This document shows positions 1-7,379 of a stretch of DNA of 64,000 nucleotides, in pieces. The DNA lies in the NCBI RefSeq assembly GCF_003342675.1, contig NZ_CP031148.1, positions 806,001 to 870,000 of the forward strand, given 5' to 3'. Within the stretch, counting starts at the first letter, position 1; the number at the start of each line of letters is the position of its first letter. Position numbers and translations under genes: made by a program. This stretch comes from Haloplanus rubicundus. GTDB taxonomy: Archaea; Halobacteriota; Halobacteria; Halobacteriales; Haloferacaceae. The notes below the pieces were generated by a model. It did not search any database and was not told where the DNA came from. It saw nothing but the letters and a program-made list of their open reading frames with translations.

Positions 1-444
1 TCAAGTCCCGCCTTCCGAGACGGCGATCCCATCCCCGAGGAGTACGGCTACACGGAGCGCAACGTCAACCCGCCGCTGGAGATTTCGGACGCCCCGTCAG
101 ACGCCGAGTCGCTCGTCATCGTCGTCGACGACCCCGACGCGGTCGAACCCGCCGGGAAAATCTGGATTCACTGGCTGGTATGGAACGTCAACCCGACGCG
201 CAAGCGGATTCCGGAGGACTGGTCGACCGACACCGCCGCCGCCGTCGAGGGTGAGAACGACTACGGCGAGGTGGGCTACGGCGGTCCCAACCCACCGGAC
301 CGCGAACACACCTACCGCTTCCGGCTGTTCGCGCTCGACGACGAACTCGGCCTGTCGGCGGGCGCGTCGCTCGACGAACTGGAGCGGGCGATGGAGGGCC
401 ACGTCGTCGACGAAGCGCTCTACGAAGGGACGTACGCGCCCTGA
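1..444 (+). CDS. PEBP/YbhB-YbcL family protein, 3' part
   Basis: The frame is open from the first base, so the N-terminus lies outside the window; 147 codons are seen. The product matches the phosphatidylethanolamine-binding (YbhB/YbcL, Raf-kinase-inhibitor-like) family. Visible signatures are a D-D-P-D-A stretch (127-141), an I-H-W-L-V-W-N motif (about 163-186) and G-Y-G-G-P-N-P-P followed by H-x-Y-R-F (about 274-321), which line the anion-binding pocket in known members. It should be a small cytoplasmic protein. Its ligand in haloarchaea is not known. It converges on the archaemetzincin gene with only 3 bp between the two stop codons. Confidence 0.9.
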   Translation, partial: SSPAFRDGDPIPEEYGYTERNVNPPLEISDAPSDAESLVIVVDDPDAVEPAGKIWIHWLVWNVNPTRKRIPEDWSTDTAAAVEGENDYGEVGYGGPNPPDREHTYRFRLFALDDELGLSAGASLDELERAMEGHVVDEALYEGTYAP

Positions 445-447
445 GCG

Positions 448-969
448 TCAGAACAGCGTCCGGTTACAGGAGCCACACAGCGTCTCCTCTTTCTTGTCGA
501 CTTCGCGGACCGTCGGCGAGAAACTCATGACACAGCGCTCGTTGTCGCAGTGTTCGAGGCCGACGGTGTGGCCGATCTCGTGGACGATCTCCTTGCGCAC
601 GCGGTCGGCGAAGACTTCGGACTGTGGCTTGGAGGTGATGCCGCCGTCGGAGGAGGTCTGGAGGCGGTACGTCGAGACGACGGAGCCGTTGCCGTTGAGG
701 TAGGCGAGGCCGAAGACGTAGTTCCGGCGGCGGTAGTAGAGGTCCTCGCCGGTGATGCCGATGTTCTTCTCGCCGGAGCCGATGCGGCTCGCGAGTTCGA
801 TGAACTCCTCGGCCCGGTACTGGTTTCGGCTCCGGTCGAACGCGCCGTCGGGGATGGACTGGGCGTCGTGAACCGTCACCTCGCAGTCGTACACGGAGCG
901 GAGACCGGCAGAAGCCTCGCGTTTCACCTGTGCCGGAACGTCCCCGATCGGCACGATGTCGACGAGCAT
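448..969 (-). CDS. amzA: Archaemetzincin family zinc metalloprotease
   Basis: A 173-aa predicted cytoplasmic zinc peptidase. The C-terminal half has the archaemetzincin signature: H-E-I-G-H at residue 130, continuing T-V-G-L-E-H-C-x4-C-V-M, so three His zinc ligands and the family-specific Cys pair are present. A further C-G-S-C near the C-terminus completes the four-Cys second zinc site typical of archaemetzincins. The frame extends upstream, but the M-L-V-D-I-V start is chosen because a TATA-like box on this strand (1000-994) lies 28 bp before it, which fits a leaderless transcript. The physiological substrate of archaeal members is not established. Confidence 0.93.
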   Translation of the reverse strand: MLVDIVPIGDVPAQVKREASAGLRSVYDCEVTVHDAQSIPDGAFDRSRNQYRAEEFIELASRIGSGEKNIGITGEDLYYRRRNYVFGLAYLNGNGSVVSTYRLQTSSDGGITSKPQSEVFADRVRKEIVHEIGHTVGLEHCDNERCVMSFSPTVREVDKKEETLCGSCNRTLF

Positions 970-993
970 GAAAGGCGTTAAGCGCGGCCCCGC

Positions 994-1000
994 TATAAAT
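994..1000 (-). promoter_or_regulatory. TATA-like box of amzA
   Basis: On the minus strand this reads ATTTATA and is centred 28 bp upstream of the amzA ATG. That is the spacing expected of a leaderless haloarchaeal gene, where transcription starts at or near the start codon. It also decides between the chosen start and the longer open frame. Confidence 0.6.
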
Positions 1001-1008
1001 ATCCCGAC

Positions 1009-1431
1009 GTGTCCGCCCCGCGCACCGAACTCGCCGCCCGCCTCGCGACCTACGACCGCCTCGTCGAGGTGGGGATCGGCCGCCGGCCGGAGGTGGCGGC
1101 CGCCCTCGTCGACGCCGGCTGCGACGTGACGGCGACGGACGTGTTCGACGCCCCCGTTCCCGAGGGTGTCCGGTTGGTCCGCGACGACGTGGTCGAGCGG
1201 GCCAAGGCAACGGACGGTCACCCCGGCGACCCCCTCCCCGATCACTACCGCGTCGACGCCGTCTACGGCCTGAACCTCCCCGCCGAACTCCAGTCCCCCG
1301 CCCGCGACGTGGCCCGCGCCGCCGGCGCCGACTTCCTCTTTACCACCCTCGGCTTCGAGGAGCCCGTGATTCCGGTCGCCCGCGAGACGGTTGACACCGA
1401 GACGCTGTACGTCGCCGAGCGTCGTAGATAG
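1009..1431 (+). CDS. UPF0146 family protein
   Basis: A 140-aa protein of the archaeal UPF0146 family, with a GTG start. The N-terminal third (V-E-V-G-I-G-R-R-P followed by A-D-V/T-A-T-D-V type strands, residues about 19-45) has the glycine-rich first strand-loop of a Rossmann-like fold resembling SAM-dependent methyltransferases. The protein is much shorter than a true methyltransferase and no substrate is known. It is divergent from amzA across a 39-bp gap. The sequence TTAA near 979 could serve as its TATA element at about -29. Confidence 0.85.
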   Translation: MSAPRTELAARLATYDRLVEVGIGRRPEVAAALVDAGCDVTATDVFDAPVPEGVRLVRDDVVERAKATDGHPGDPLPDHYRVDAVYGLNLPAELQSPARDVARAAGADFLFTTLGFEEPVIPVARETVDTETLYVAERRR

Positions 1432-1439
1432 CGGGCAGG

Positions 1440-1875
1440 GTTACCGACGAGCGAACGCGAAAGCCGCTCGCGGCCATTCGTGTCAGTCCGTCGCACGATC
1501 ACGACCACGAACCCGGGCACCACCACGAACACGTCGACGAGGCCGTCGAGGGCCTTGAAGCCGCGGCGGGCGGCAGTCTGGACGACGTGGACCTCGATCC
1601 CTCGCTCCCCGAACTGATCATCGGCGACGCCTCGGTCGCCGACTGGGTTCGGATGACCGACGACATCACCAGAAATCGAAAATTTCTGGTTAGCAGTCAG
1701 AACGCGGTCGCGTTCTGACGACATCGACGAGGCCTGTGCCGCGCAGGCGCGCTATCTCGACGAACACCCGCTCGTCGACGCGACCGTCCACGGCTACGTC
1801 TACGAGGTCGAAAGCGGGACGCTCCGCCACCCCGGCGGTCGGATCGCCGAGGAGATTAGCACGCGCGTCGAGTAG
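1440..1875 (+). pseudogene. Beta-carbonic anhydrase-like remnant, truncated and interrupted
   Basis: The frame from 1440 encodes a His-rich segment (D-H-D-H-E-P-G-H-H-H-E-H) and then L-P-E-L-I-I-G-D-A-S-V-A-D-W-V-R-M-T-D-D-I. It hits a stop at 1716-1718. After 1717 a second frame continues D-D-I-D-E-A-C-A-A-Q-A-R-Y-L-D-E-H-P-L-V, then V-H-G-Y-V-Y-E-V-E-S-G-T-L, and stops at 1875. Joined, this looks like the C-terminal part of a haloarchaeal beta-carbonic anhydrase (E-H-P-x-V plus the V-x-G-x-x-Y-x-V-x-x-G-x-L end). The zinc-binding N-terminal half (CxDxR and HxxC motifs) is missing because UPF0146 ends immediately upstream. The break is caused by a 58-bp insertion (1668-1725). Family assignment rests on the C-terminal motif only. 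Confidence 0.6.
1668..1725. mobile_element. Small double-hairpin insertion with 9-bp target duplication
   Basis: GACGACATC occurs at 1659-1667 and again at 1717-1725, directly flanking 49 bp of different, locally AT-richer sequence. Removing one copy plus the 49 bp restores an uninterrupted reading frame. The inserted part is almost entirely two perfect hairpins: 9-bp arms at 1668-1676/1682-1690, and 11-bp arms at 1696-1706/1709-1719 with a 2-nt loop. The second hairpin reaches 3 bp into the repeat. There is no coding capacity. It behaves like a tiny non-autonomous transposable element; I do not recognise its family. Confidence 0.6.
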
Positions 1876-1914
1876 CATGGAAAGGCACTTGCCCCGACGC
1901 GCCCGCCACCGGAT

Positions 1915-2772
1915 ATGGACGTAGACGCGGTCGTTCTCGACATCGACGGGGTGCTCGTCGACGTGGCGAACTCCTACCGCCGCGCCATCGTCGAGTCCGT
2001 CGACCGGGTGTACGGGCGGACCGTCGACGACGCGGCGATTCAGGCGTTCAAGGACGCCGGCGGCTTCAACAACGACTGGGAACTCACCTACGCCGCGGCG
2101 CTGTTCGTCCTCGCCCGCGACGCGGGGTACGACGCCGACGTGACGGCCTTCACCGACGCCATCGCCGAGACAGGGGGTGGCCTCGACGCCGCGGAGGCCG
2201 TCGTCCGCGACGCGGGCTATCCGGCCGCCTTCGACCGCTGGGACCCCGAACGCCTCCGCGAGACCTTCCAGGCGCTCTACCTCGGCGCCGACCTGTACCG
2301 CGATCTGGAGGGCAGCGACCCGCCCTTCGAGACGCGGGGCTACATCAACGACGAACCCGTTCTCGTCGACGAGTCGACGATCACCGCCCTGACCGAGCGG
2401 TTCGCCGTCGGCGTGTTGACCGGGCGGCCGGCCGCGGAGGCGACCATCGCCCTCTCGCGGGTCGGCCTCTCCGTCCCCGACGCCCACCGGTTCACGATGG
2501 ACGACTGGGCGGAGGGGAAACCCCACCCCCGCGCCCTGCTGACGCTCGCCGACCGACTGGACGCGACGCGAGTGGCCTTCGCGGGCGACACGCTCGACGA
2601 CGTGCGGACGGCGGTCAACGCCGCCGCGGCCGACCCGGATCGGACCTACCACGGAATCGGCGTCCTCACCGGCGGCCTGACCGGCGAGGCGGGCCGCCGG
2701 GCGTTCGAGGACGCGGGCGCCGCGGCGGTGGTCGAGACGGTGAACGACCTCCCCGACCTGCTCGACCCGTGA
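1915..2772 (+). CDS. HAD superfamily (subfamily IA) hydrolase, TIGR01548-like
   Basis: A 285-aa phosphatase-like protein of the haloacid dehalogenase superfamily. Motif I is D-I-D-G-V-L near residue 9-14, with nucleophile and acid/base aspartates. Motif II (L-T-G-R-P) falls near 164-168. The motif III lysine is in the E-G-K-P-H-P segment. Motif IV is G-D-T-L-D-D near residue 224. The long helical cap between motifs I and II, and the overall length, match the haloarchaeal TIGR01548 group, whose substrate is undetermined. The stop codon overlaps the GTG of the next small gene by 2 bp, suggesting translational coupling. Confidence 0.85.
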   Translation: MDVDAVVLDIDGVLVDVANSYRRAIVESVDRVYGRTVDDAAIQAFKDAGGFNNDWELTYAAALFVLARDAGYDADVTAFTDAIAETGGGLDAAEAVVRDAGYPAAFDRWDPERLRETFQALYLGADLYRDLEGSDPPFETRGYINDEPVLVDESTITALTERFAVGVLTGRPAAEATIALSRVGLSVPDAHRFTMDDWAEGKPHPRALLTLADRLDATRVAFAGDTLDDVRTAVNAAAADPDRTYHGIGVLTGGLTGEAGRRAFEDAGAAAVVETVNDLPDLLDP

Positions 2773-2942
2773 CGCCCGACTGGTCCCGCTTCGGCGCCGT
2801 CGCGGCCGTCCTCGTCCTCGTCGTGGTGGTCGTCGTCGCCGTCACCTCGCCGCCCGACCCGTACACGCAGCTTCGGGGCATCATCCCGGGTGTCCTCGTC
2901 GCCCTCGTCGTCGCCTACCTCGTCGCCATCGGCGGCGAATAG
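2769..2942 (+). CDS. Small two-helix membrane protein
   Basis: A 57-aa open frame starting with GTG that overlaps the stop of the HAD gene (GTGA arrangement). The sequence has two hydrophobic stretches: an Ala/Val-rich helix at about residues 8-28 and a second at about 40-53, separated by a short polar P-P-D-P-Y-T-Q-L loop. Composition, codon use and tight coupling support a real small membrane protein. No known function; similar tiny two-helix proteins are common in haloarchaea. Confidence 0.65.
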   Translation: MTPDWSRFGAVAAVLVLVVVVVVAVTSPPDPYTQLRGIIPGVLVALVVAYLVAIGGE

Positions 2943-2987
2943 GGCCAGTCCCAACACGCTTACTTCGGACGGGCCCACAGTCGGACC

Positions 2988-3656
2988 ATGCGAATCGCAC
3001 TGCTGGGCGGCACCGGCGACATCGGCGAGGGACTCGCCCTCCGGTGGGCCTACCACACCGACCACGAGGTGGTGATCGGCTCGCGCGACCCCGAGAAGGC
3101 CCGCGCGAAAGCCGAGGAGTACGAGACCGAACTGTCGAGTCGCGGCGTCGACCGCAAGATCAACGGCTTCGAGAACGCGATGGCGGCCGACCGGGCGCGG
3201 GTGGTCGTCCTCGCCGTCCCCGCGTACCACGCGACCGACACCGTCGAGTCCATCGTCGACTCCCTCGACGACGAGACGATCCTCGTCACGCCCGCGACGG
3301 GGATGAAACGCGACGACGACGGCTTCCACTACAACCGCCCCGGCGCGGGCAGCGTCACCCAACTCGTCGCGAACGCCGCGCCGGAGACGGTGCCCGTCGT
3401 CGGCGCGTTCCACAACCTCGCGGCCGGCCGCCTCGCCGATCTGGACACCGACCTCGGCATCGATACGCTCCTCGTCGCCGACGACCCCGACGCCAAGGAC
3501 ATCGTCTCCCTCCTCGCCGACGACATCGACGGCCTCCGGCCGCTGGACGCCGGTGGCCTCAACAACGCTGCCGAAGTCGAGTCGCTGACGCCGCTCCTGA
3601 TCAACGTCGCCATGCACAACGACGGCCTCCACGACCTGGGCGTTCGGTTCGAGTAG
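2988..3656 (+). CDS. npdG: NADPH-dependent F420 reductase (F420:NADP oxidoreductase)
   Basis: A 222-aa cytoplasmic oxidoreductase that transfers hydride between NADP(H) and coenzyme F420. The N-terminus M-R-I-A-L-L-G-G-T-G-D-I-G-E-G is the dinucleotide-binding glycine loop. The following I-G-S-R-D-P-E-K-A segment is the NADP-phosphate selecting loop of the Fno/NpdG family (TIGR01915). The middle (V-V-L-A-V-P-A-Y-H-A) and the C-terminal L-N-N-A-A-E-V-E-S-L-T-P-L-L-I-N-V motif also match. Length is that of archaeal Fno. Haloarchaea make F420, so the function is expected. Confidence 0.93.
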   Translation: MRIALLGGTGDIGEGLALRWAYHTDHEVVIGSRDPEKARAKAEEYETELSSRGVDRKINGFENAMAADRARVVVLAVPAYHATDTVESIVDSLDDETILVTPATGMKRDDDGFHYNRPGAGSVTQLVANAAPETVPVVGAFHNLAAGRLADLDTDLGIDTLLVADDPDAKDIVSLLADDIDGLRPLDAGGLNNAAEVESLTPLLINVAMHNDGLHDLGVRFE

Positions 3657-3772
3657 CGCGACCGCGTGCCCCCGTCCGTGGCGAGATTGACCCACACGGC
3701 GTGCGAGCCCGATTTCGCTCGCGTCGGCGATAAACCCATTAGCGACGTCCACGCATACCCCGTTACAGTGTC

Positions 3773-4603
3773 ATGAGTGGACCGATGGTTCCTCGGCTGG
3801 GTCTGGTGGACCGCCTCCGGCAACCCGAGTACGTCGGCGAGAACCGGTGTATTCCGTGTACGGTCGTGAACGTCCTGATCGCTCTCGTCCTCGCTGGGAC
3901 GGCGGCGCTCGTCGCGCCTCCCCTCGGCGTGGGGGTGCTCGTCGCCGCGCTGGCGGCGATTTACCTGCGTGGGTATCTGGTCCCGTACACCCCCACGCTC
4001 ACGAAGCGGTACTTCCCGGATCGGGTCCTGCGCTGGTTCGACAAGGACCCCACCTTCCGGGACGTGGAACGGCCGGAGGACGTCGAGGATATCGACGTCG
4101 AAACGCTGCTGTACGAGATGGGCGTCGTCACCGAGTGTGAGGACATCGACGACCTCTGCCTCGAACCGGCGTTCCAGCGGGCCTGGCGCGACGAAATCGA
4201 GTCCCTCCGGGCGAAGGATTCCCTGCGCGGGGACCTCCTCGACCTGCTCGGTCTCGACGACGAGCACGAGATCGAAGAGTACGGGGACGGTGCCCGCGTC
4301 GTGCGGGTCGACGGCCAGCACGTCGGTCAGTGGGAGTCGGACGCGGCACTCGTGGCCGACCTCGCGGCCGACGAGATTCTCGCACAGTGGGACGACGGCT
4401 GGGCGGACCTCCACGTCGTCAACCGGAGCGAGGTCCTCAGTTCGTTGCGGCTGTTCCTCGAACAGTGTCCGAACTGTGACGCTCCGGTGACGATCGACCA
4501 GGACCGAGCCAGGTCCTGCTGTCTCGCCATCGAAGTCGCCGTCATGACCTGTGAGGCCTGCGGCGCCCGAGTCTTCGAGTTCCAACTCGACGAAGAACTC
4601 TGA
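3773..4603 (+). CDS. Haloarchaeal membrane protein with C-terminal Cys-rich zinc-ribbon-like region
   Basis: A 276-aa protein of unknown function. Two adjacent hydrophobic segments (about residues 31-65) are followed by a long acidic cytoplasmic region. Near the C-terminus, C-P-N-C-D-A-P and later C-C...C-E-A-C-G-A-R-V-F-E-F look like a zinc ribbon. The N-terminus also holds a C-I-P-C pair just before the first helix. The arrangement suggests a membrane-tethered protein with a cytoplasmic metal- or nucleic-acid-binding tail. The start at 3773 could be replaced by the Met five codons downstream. Confidence 0.7.
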   Translation: MSGPMVPRLGLVDRLRQPEYVGENRCIPCTVVNVLIALVLAGTAALVAPPLGVGVLVAALAAIYLRGYLVPYTPTLTKRYFPDRVLRWFDKDPTFRDVERPEDVEDIDVETLLYEMGVVTECEDIDDLCLEPAFQRAWRDEIESLRAKDSLRGDLLDLLGLDDEHEIEEYGDGARVVRVDGQHVGQWESDAALVADLAADEILAQWDDGWADLHVVNRSEVLSSLRLFLEQCPNCDAPVTIDQDRARSCCLAIEVAVMTCEACGARVFEFQLDEEL

Positions 4604-4636
4604 CCGCGACGGCGTTCGTCCCGTTCGACGGGGCCA

Positions 4637-4939
4637 TCAGAACCGGTCTTCGAGTTCCGCCCGCAGGTCGTCGACCGTCGCGTCCTGCATCGCCAGCAGG
4701 ACGAGCAGGTGATAGACCAGGTCGGCCGACTCGGCCAGCAGTTCCTCGCCGTCGTCGTCCTTGGCCGCGAGGATCACTTCGGTCGCCTCCTCGCCGATCT
4801 TCTCCAGCACCGCGTTCTCGCCTTTCTCGTGGGTGAACAGCGAGGCGGTGTACGAGCCCTCGGGGAGTTCGTCCCGGCGGTCCTCGATGGTGGCAAAGAG
4901 GGCGTCGAGGACGGCGTCGGTCTCCGAGTCGTCGGTCAC
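4637..4939 (-). CDS. hisE: Phosphoribosyl-ATP diphosphatase
   Basis: A 100-aa HisE, second step of histidine biosynthesis (PRATP to PRAMP plus diphosphate). The MazG-like all-alpha fold is evident from E-K-I-G-E-E-A-T-E-V-I-L-A-A-K and the later E-S-A-D-L-V-Y-H-L-L-V-L-L, which supply the metal-binding Glu/Asp residues. GTG start; it overlaps the end of pdxT by 4 bp, so the two are one operon. Length is normal for a free-standing HisE. Confidence 0.93.
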   Translation of the reverse strand: MTDDSETDAVLDALFATIEDRRDELPEGSYTASLFTHEKGENAVLEKIGEEATEVILAAKDDDGEELLAESADLVYHLLVLLAMQDATVDDLRAELEDRF

Positions 4940-5553
4940 GCCTCGGCCCCCACGTCGGCGTCGGCGAGCAACGGGTCGAACAGCGCGAGGCGGTGGAGGC
5001 GGTCGTCGGCGGTGAGTTCCGGGTGGAAAGAGGTGGCGACGACCGATCCCTGAGCCACGGCGACGGGGCGGTCCTCCCACGTCGCCAGCACGTCCACGTC
5101 CGGTCCCACCTCGTCGACGACGGGGGCACGGATGAACACCGCGTGGAAGGGGTCGTCCAGCCCCTCGACGTCGAGACCGGCTTCGAAGCTGTCGACCTGC
5201 CGGCCGAAGGCGTTGCGGTCGACGCTCACGTCGAGCAGACCGAGCGTGTCGACCCGGTCGTCGCGGGCGTCGCGGGCGGCGACGATCAGCCCGGCACAGG
5301 TCGCCAAAATCGGCTTGCCGGCGGCGGCGTGGTCCCGAATTTCGTCGTCGATGCCCTCCAGACGGAGGAGCCGGGAGATGGTGGTCGACTCGCCCCCGGG
5401 GAGCGCGAGGGCGTCGCAGTCGGGGACGACGCCCGACTCGCGGATCTCGACCACTTCGACGGCGTGGTCCGTGGCGGCCGCTGCGCGTTCGATTGCGTCG
5501 ACGTGTTCGCTCACGTTGCCCTGCACGGCGACGACGCCGATCCGCCTGCTCAT
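4936..5553 (-). CDS. pdxT: Pyridoxal 5'-phosphate synthase, glutaminase subunit PdxT
   Basis: A 205-aa class I glutamine amidotransferase that supplies ammonia to PdxS for PLP synthesis. Visible motifs are V-A-V-Q-G-N-V-S-E-H at the N-terminus, L-P-G-G-E-S-T-T, the nucleophile in A-T-C-A-G-L-I, and the His-Glu pair in S-F-H-P-E-L. All catalytic residues are present. The partner pdxS is not in this window. The gene lies upstream of hisE in the same operon. Confidence 0.95.
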   Translation of the reverse strand: MSRRIGVVAVQGNVSEHVDAIERAAAATDHAVEVVEIRESGVVPDCDALALPGGESTTISRLLRLEGIDDEIRDHAAAGKPILATCAGLIVAARDARDDRVDTLGLLDVSVDRNAFGRQVDSFEAGLDVEGLDDPFHAVFIRAPVVDEVGPDVDVLATWEDRPVAVAQGSVVATSFHPELTADDRLHRLALFDPLLADADVGAEA

Positions 5554-5629
5554 ACCGAGCGTCGTAACTGCGTCCCGGCGGGTCGCCGTGATGGTTCCGC
5601 GACCCGCCAGGGCTGACTGACGACCATCG

Positions 5630-5791
5630 TTACAGCGAGACGACGTTCAGAATCTGGACGAGGACGCCGAAGAGGACGCCGAACGCCACGACGGTCTTCG
5701 GATCGATCCGGATGGCGTTGCGGTCCTCGGCGTCGAAGTAGCGAACGAGCCCCGCACTCGACATCAGGCCGCCGCTCTGACTCCCACTCAT
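5630..5791 (-). CDS. secG: Preprotein translocase subunit Sec61-beta (SecG)
   Basis: A 53-aa archaeal Sec61-beta. It has a short Ser/Gly-rich N-terminus ([18 protein letters not shown]), then [13 protein letters not shown], and one C-terminal transmembrane helix, the canonical layout. It associates with SecY and SecE in the cytoplasmic membrane. The longer open frame upstream is rejected because the family starts at this methionine. Confidence 0.92.
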   Translation of the reverse strand: MSGSQSGGLMSSAGLVRYFDAEDRNAIRIDPKTVVAFGVLFGVLVQILNVVSL

Positions 5792-5927
5792 GGCCGATAG
5801 TGGGTTCCTCGCTCGCCTAAACGTTTCGCTCCGCGCCGGTCGGCGCTCGACGCTAGCCCGTCGGTCCGCGATCCGCCTCGAATGGCAAACGCTTATGCGC
5901 GCCGCTCCGGAATCCGTTCGACGGACC

Positions 5928-6194
5928 ATGACCGTTCGACTGCTCGATTTCTACGCCGACTGGTGCGGCCCGTGTGACGCTCAGGAACCGATCCTGGAGG
6001 AACTGCTCGCGGACTACGAGGGCGTCGAGCTGACGAAAATCGACGTGGACCAGGACCAGGACACCGCCAACGAATACCAGGTCCAGTCCCTCCCGACGGT
6101 GGTCGTCGAGAACGACGACGGCATCGTCGACCGGTTCGTCGGGGTCACTCAGCGTCCCGACATCGAGGACGCGCTTCAGCGCGCAGGCGTGTGA
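5928..6194 (+). CDS. Thioredoxin
   Basis: An 88-aa cytoplasmic thioredoxin-fold protein with the active site W-C-G-P-C at residues about 13-17 and the cis-proline loop S-L-P-T-V-V. It is shorter than bacterial TrxA (about 105 aa) because the first strand and helix are reduced, as in other haloarchaeal mini-thioredoxins. The Met in T-M-T-V-R-L is taken as start; an upstream in-frame Met at 5895 is less likely, since a TATA-like CTTATG lies near 5891, about 35 bp before the chosen ATG. Divergent from secG. Confidence 0.88.
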   Translation: MTVRLLDFYADWCGPCDAQEPILEELLADYEGVELTKIDVDQDQDTANEYQVQSLPTVVVENDDGIVDRFVGVTQRPDIEDALQRAGV

Positions 6195-6266
6195 GCGGGG
6201 GCTGACACCCGCGCCCCGCCCGCGAATCCCCACCGTTATGACGATCCGATCCTAACCCGGATTTAA

Positions 6267-6902
6267 ATGGGCATCCTCGAAGACAAATCTCGGGCGCGGC
6301 TGTTCTACAAGTACCTTTCGAAGGTGTACGACCAGGTCAACCCGTTCATCTGGAACGAGGAGATGCGCGCGGAGGCGCTGGAACTCCTCGATCTCGCCCC
6401 CGACGACCGGGTGCTCGACGTGGGCTGTGGCACCGGCTTCGGCACCGAGGGCCTCCTCCAGTACACCGACGACGTCCACGGTCTCGACCAGAGCATCCAC
6501 CAGATGGAGAAGGCGTTCACGAAGTTCGGCCGGACCGACGAGGTGAACTTCTACCGCGGCGACGCCGAACGCCTCCCGTTCAAGGACGACAGCTTCGACG
6601 CCGTCTGGTCCTCCGGCTCCATCGAATACTGGCCCAACCCGGTCGACGCGCTGGCGGAGTTTCGCCGGATCGTCGAGCCCGGCGGCCCGGTTCTCGTCGT
6701 CGGCCCCAACTACCCCAGCAGCTCCGTGTTCCAGCGGCTCGCGGACGCAATCATGCTCTTTTACGACGAAGCGGAGGCCGACCGCATGTTCGCCGAGGCC
6801 GGCTTCGACGACGTGAACCACGTCACGATGGGACCGGCGTACAACCCGGACATCGCCATCACGACGCTGGCGCGGGTTCCCGAGAACGATCGTAGCGAGT
6901 GA
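6267..6902 (+). CDS. Class I SAM-dependent methyltransferase (MPBQ/MSBQ-type)
   Basis: A 211-aa methyltransferase. Motif I is V-L-D-V-G-C-G-T-G-F-G (about residues 48-58), and the acidic residue of motif II is in H-G-L-D-Q-S. D-A-V-W-S-S-G-S-I-E-Y-W and the post-motif L-A-E-F-R-R-I-V-E-P-G-G-P-V follow. The S-I-E-Y-W-P-N-P element and overall length resemble plant-type MPBQ/MSBQ and menaquinone ring methyltransferases, so quinone methylation is a reasonable guess. No genetic link here confirms it. A TATA-like GTTATG near 6236 supports this start. Confidence 0.75.
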   Translation: MGILEDKSRARLFYKYLSKVYDQVNPFIWNEEMRAEALELLDLAPDDRVLDVGCGTGFGTEGLLQYTDDVHGLDQSIHQMEKAFTKFGRTDEVNFYRGDAERLPFKDDSFDAVWSSGSIEYWPNPVDALAEFRRIVEPGGPVLVVGPNYPSSSVFQRLADAIMLFYDEAEADRMFAEAGFDDVNHVTMGPAYNPDIAITTLARVPENDRSE

Positions 6903-6928
6903 AACTGTGCAATGACTTTCACTCACTG

Positions 6929-7363
6929 CTAGACCGTCGCCGTCAGCGTCACCAGTTGCCGCCCGTCGTAGCGAAGCGTGACCGTTACGCGAGCGCCGGC
7001 CACGACCTGCGGCTGGTTCGTCGATGCCAGCCGAACCGACGCGCGTTCCCCAACCTCCCACGTCGGATCGGCGGCGGCGTTGAACGGTCCGGTCGGTCCC
7101 GGCCGAAACCCTCGCGCCGAGAAGAACGGAACCGGCGGCTGGTGGCGCAGGGGGTCGCCGTCGACGCGGACGACCACGTCGAGGCGGCGCACGTCGACCG
7201 ACTCACCCGCCCGGTGGGTCAGGACGAGCCGATCCCCGTCGACCGCGAGGGTCGCGCCGGCGACGGTCGGCGCCGTGGGAAGTACCCCGAGGCCGACGGC
7301 CGCGACGGCCGTCCCGACGACGATGGCACAGACGACGCCGGTAGCGGCGGCACGGCCAGCCAT
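6929..7363 (-). CDS. Pilin-like single-helix exported protein
   Basis: A 144-aa protein with one N-terminal hydrophobic segment (about residues 8-30) after a short M-A-G-R-A-A-A start, then a beta-rich domain (V-D-V-R-R-L-D-V-V-V-R-V, V-T-V-T-L-R-Y-D). This resembles the archaeal type IV pilin N-terminal-domain families (DUF1628-like). The tripartite signal is not clear enough to be sure of prepilin peptidase processing. It starts 16 bp after the stop of the upstream secreted protein on the same strand, so the two are likely cotranscribed. Confidence 0.6.
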   Translation of the reverse strand: MAGRAAATGVVCAIVVGTAVAAVGLGVLPTAPTVAGATLAVDGDRLVLTHRAGESVDVRRLDVVVRVDGDPLRHQPPVPFFSARGFRPGPTGPFNAAADPTWEVGERASVRLASTNQPQVVAGARVTVTLRYDGRQLVTLTATV

Positions 7364-7379
7364 GGGGTCGGTGGCTTCC

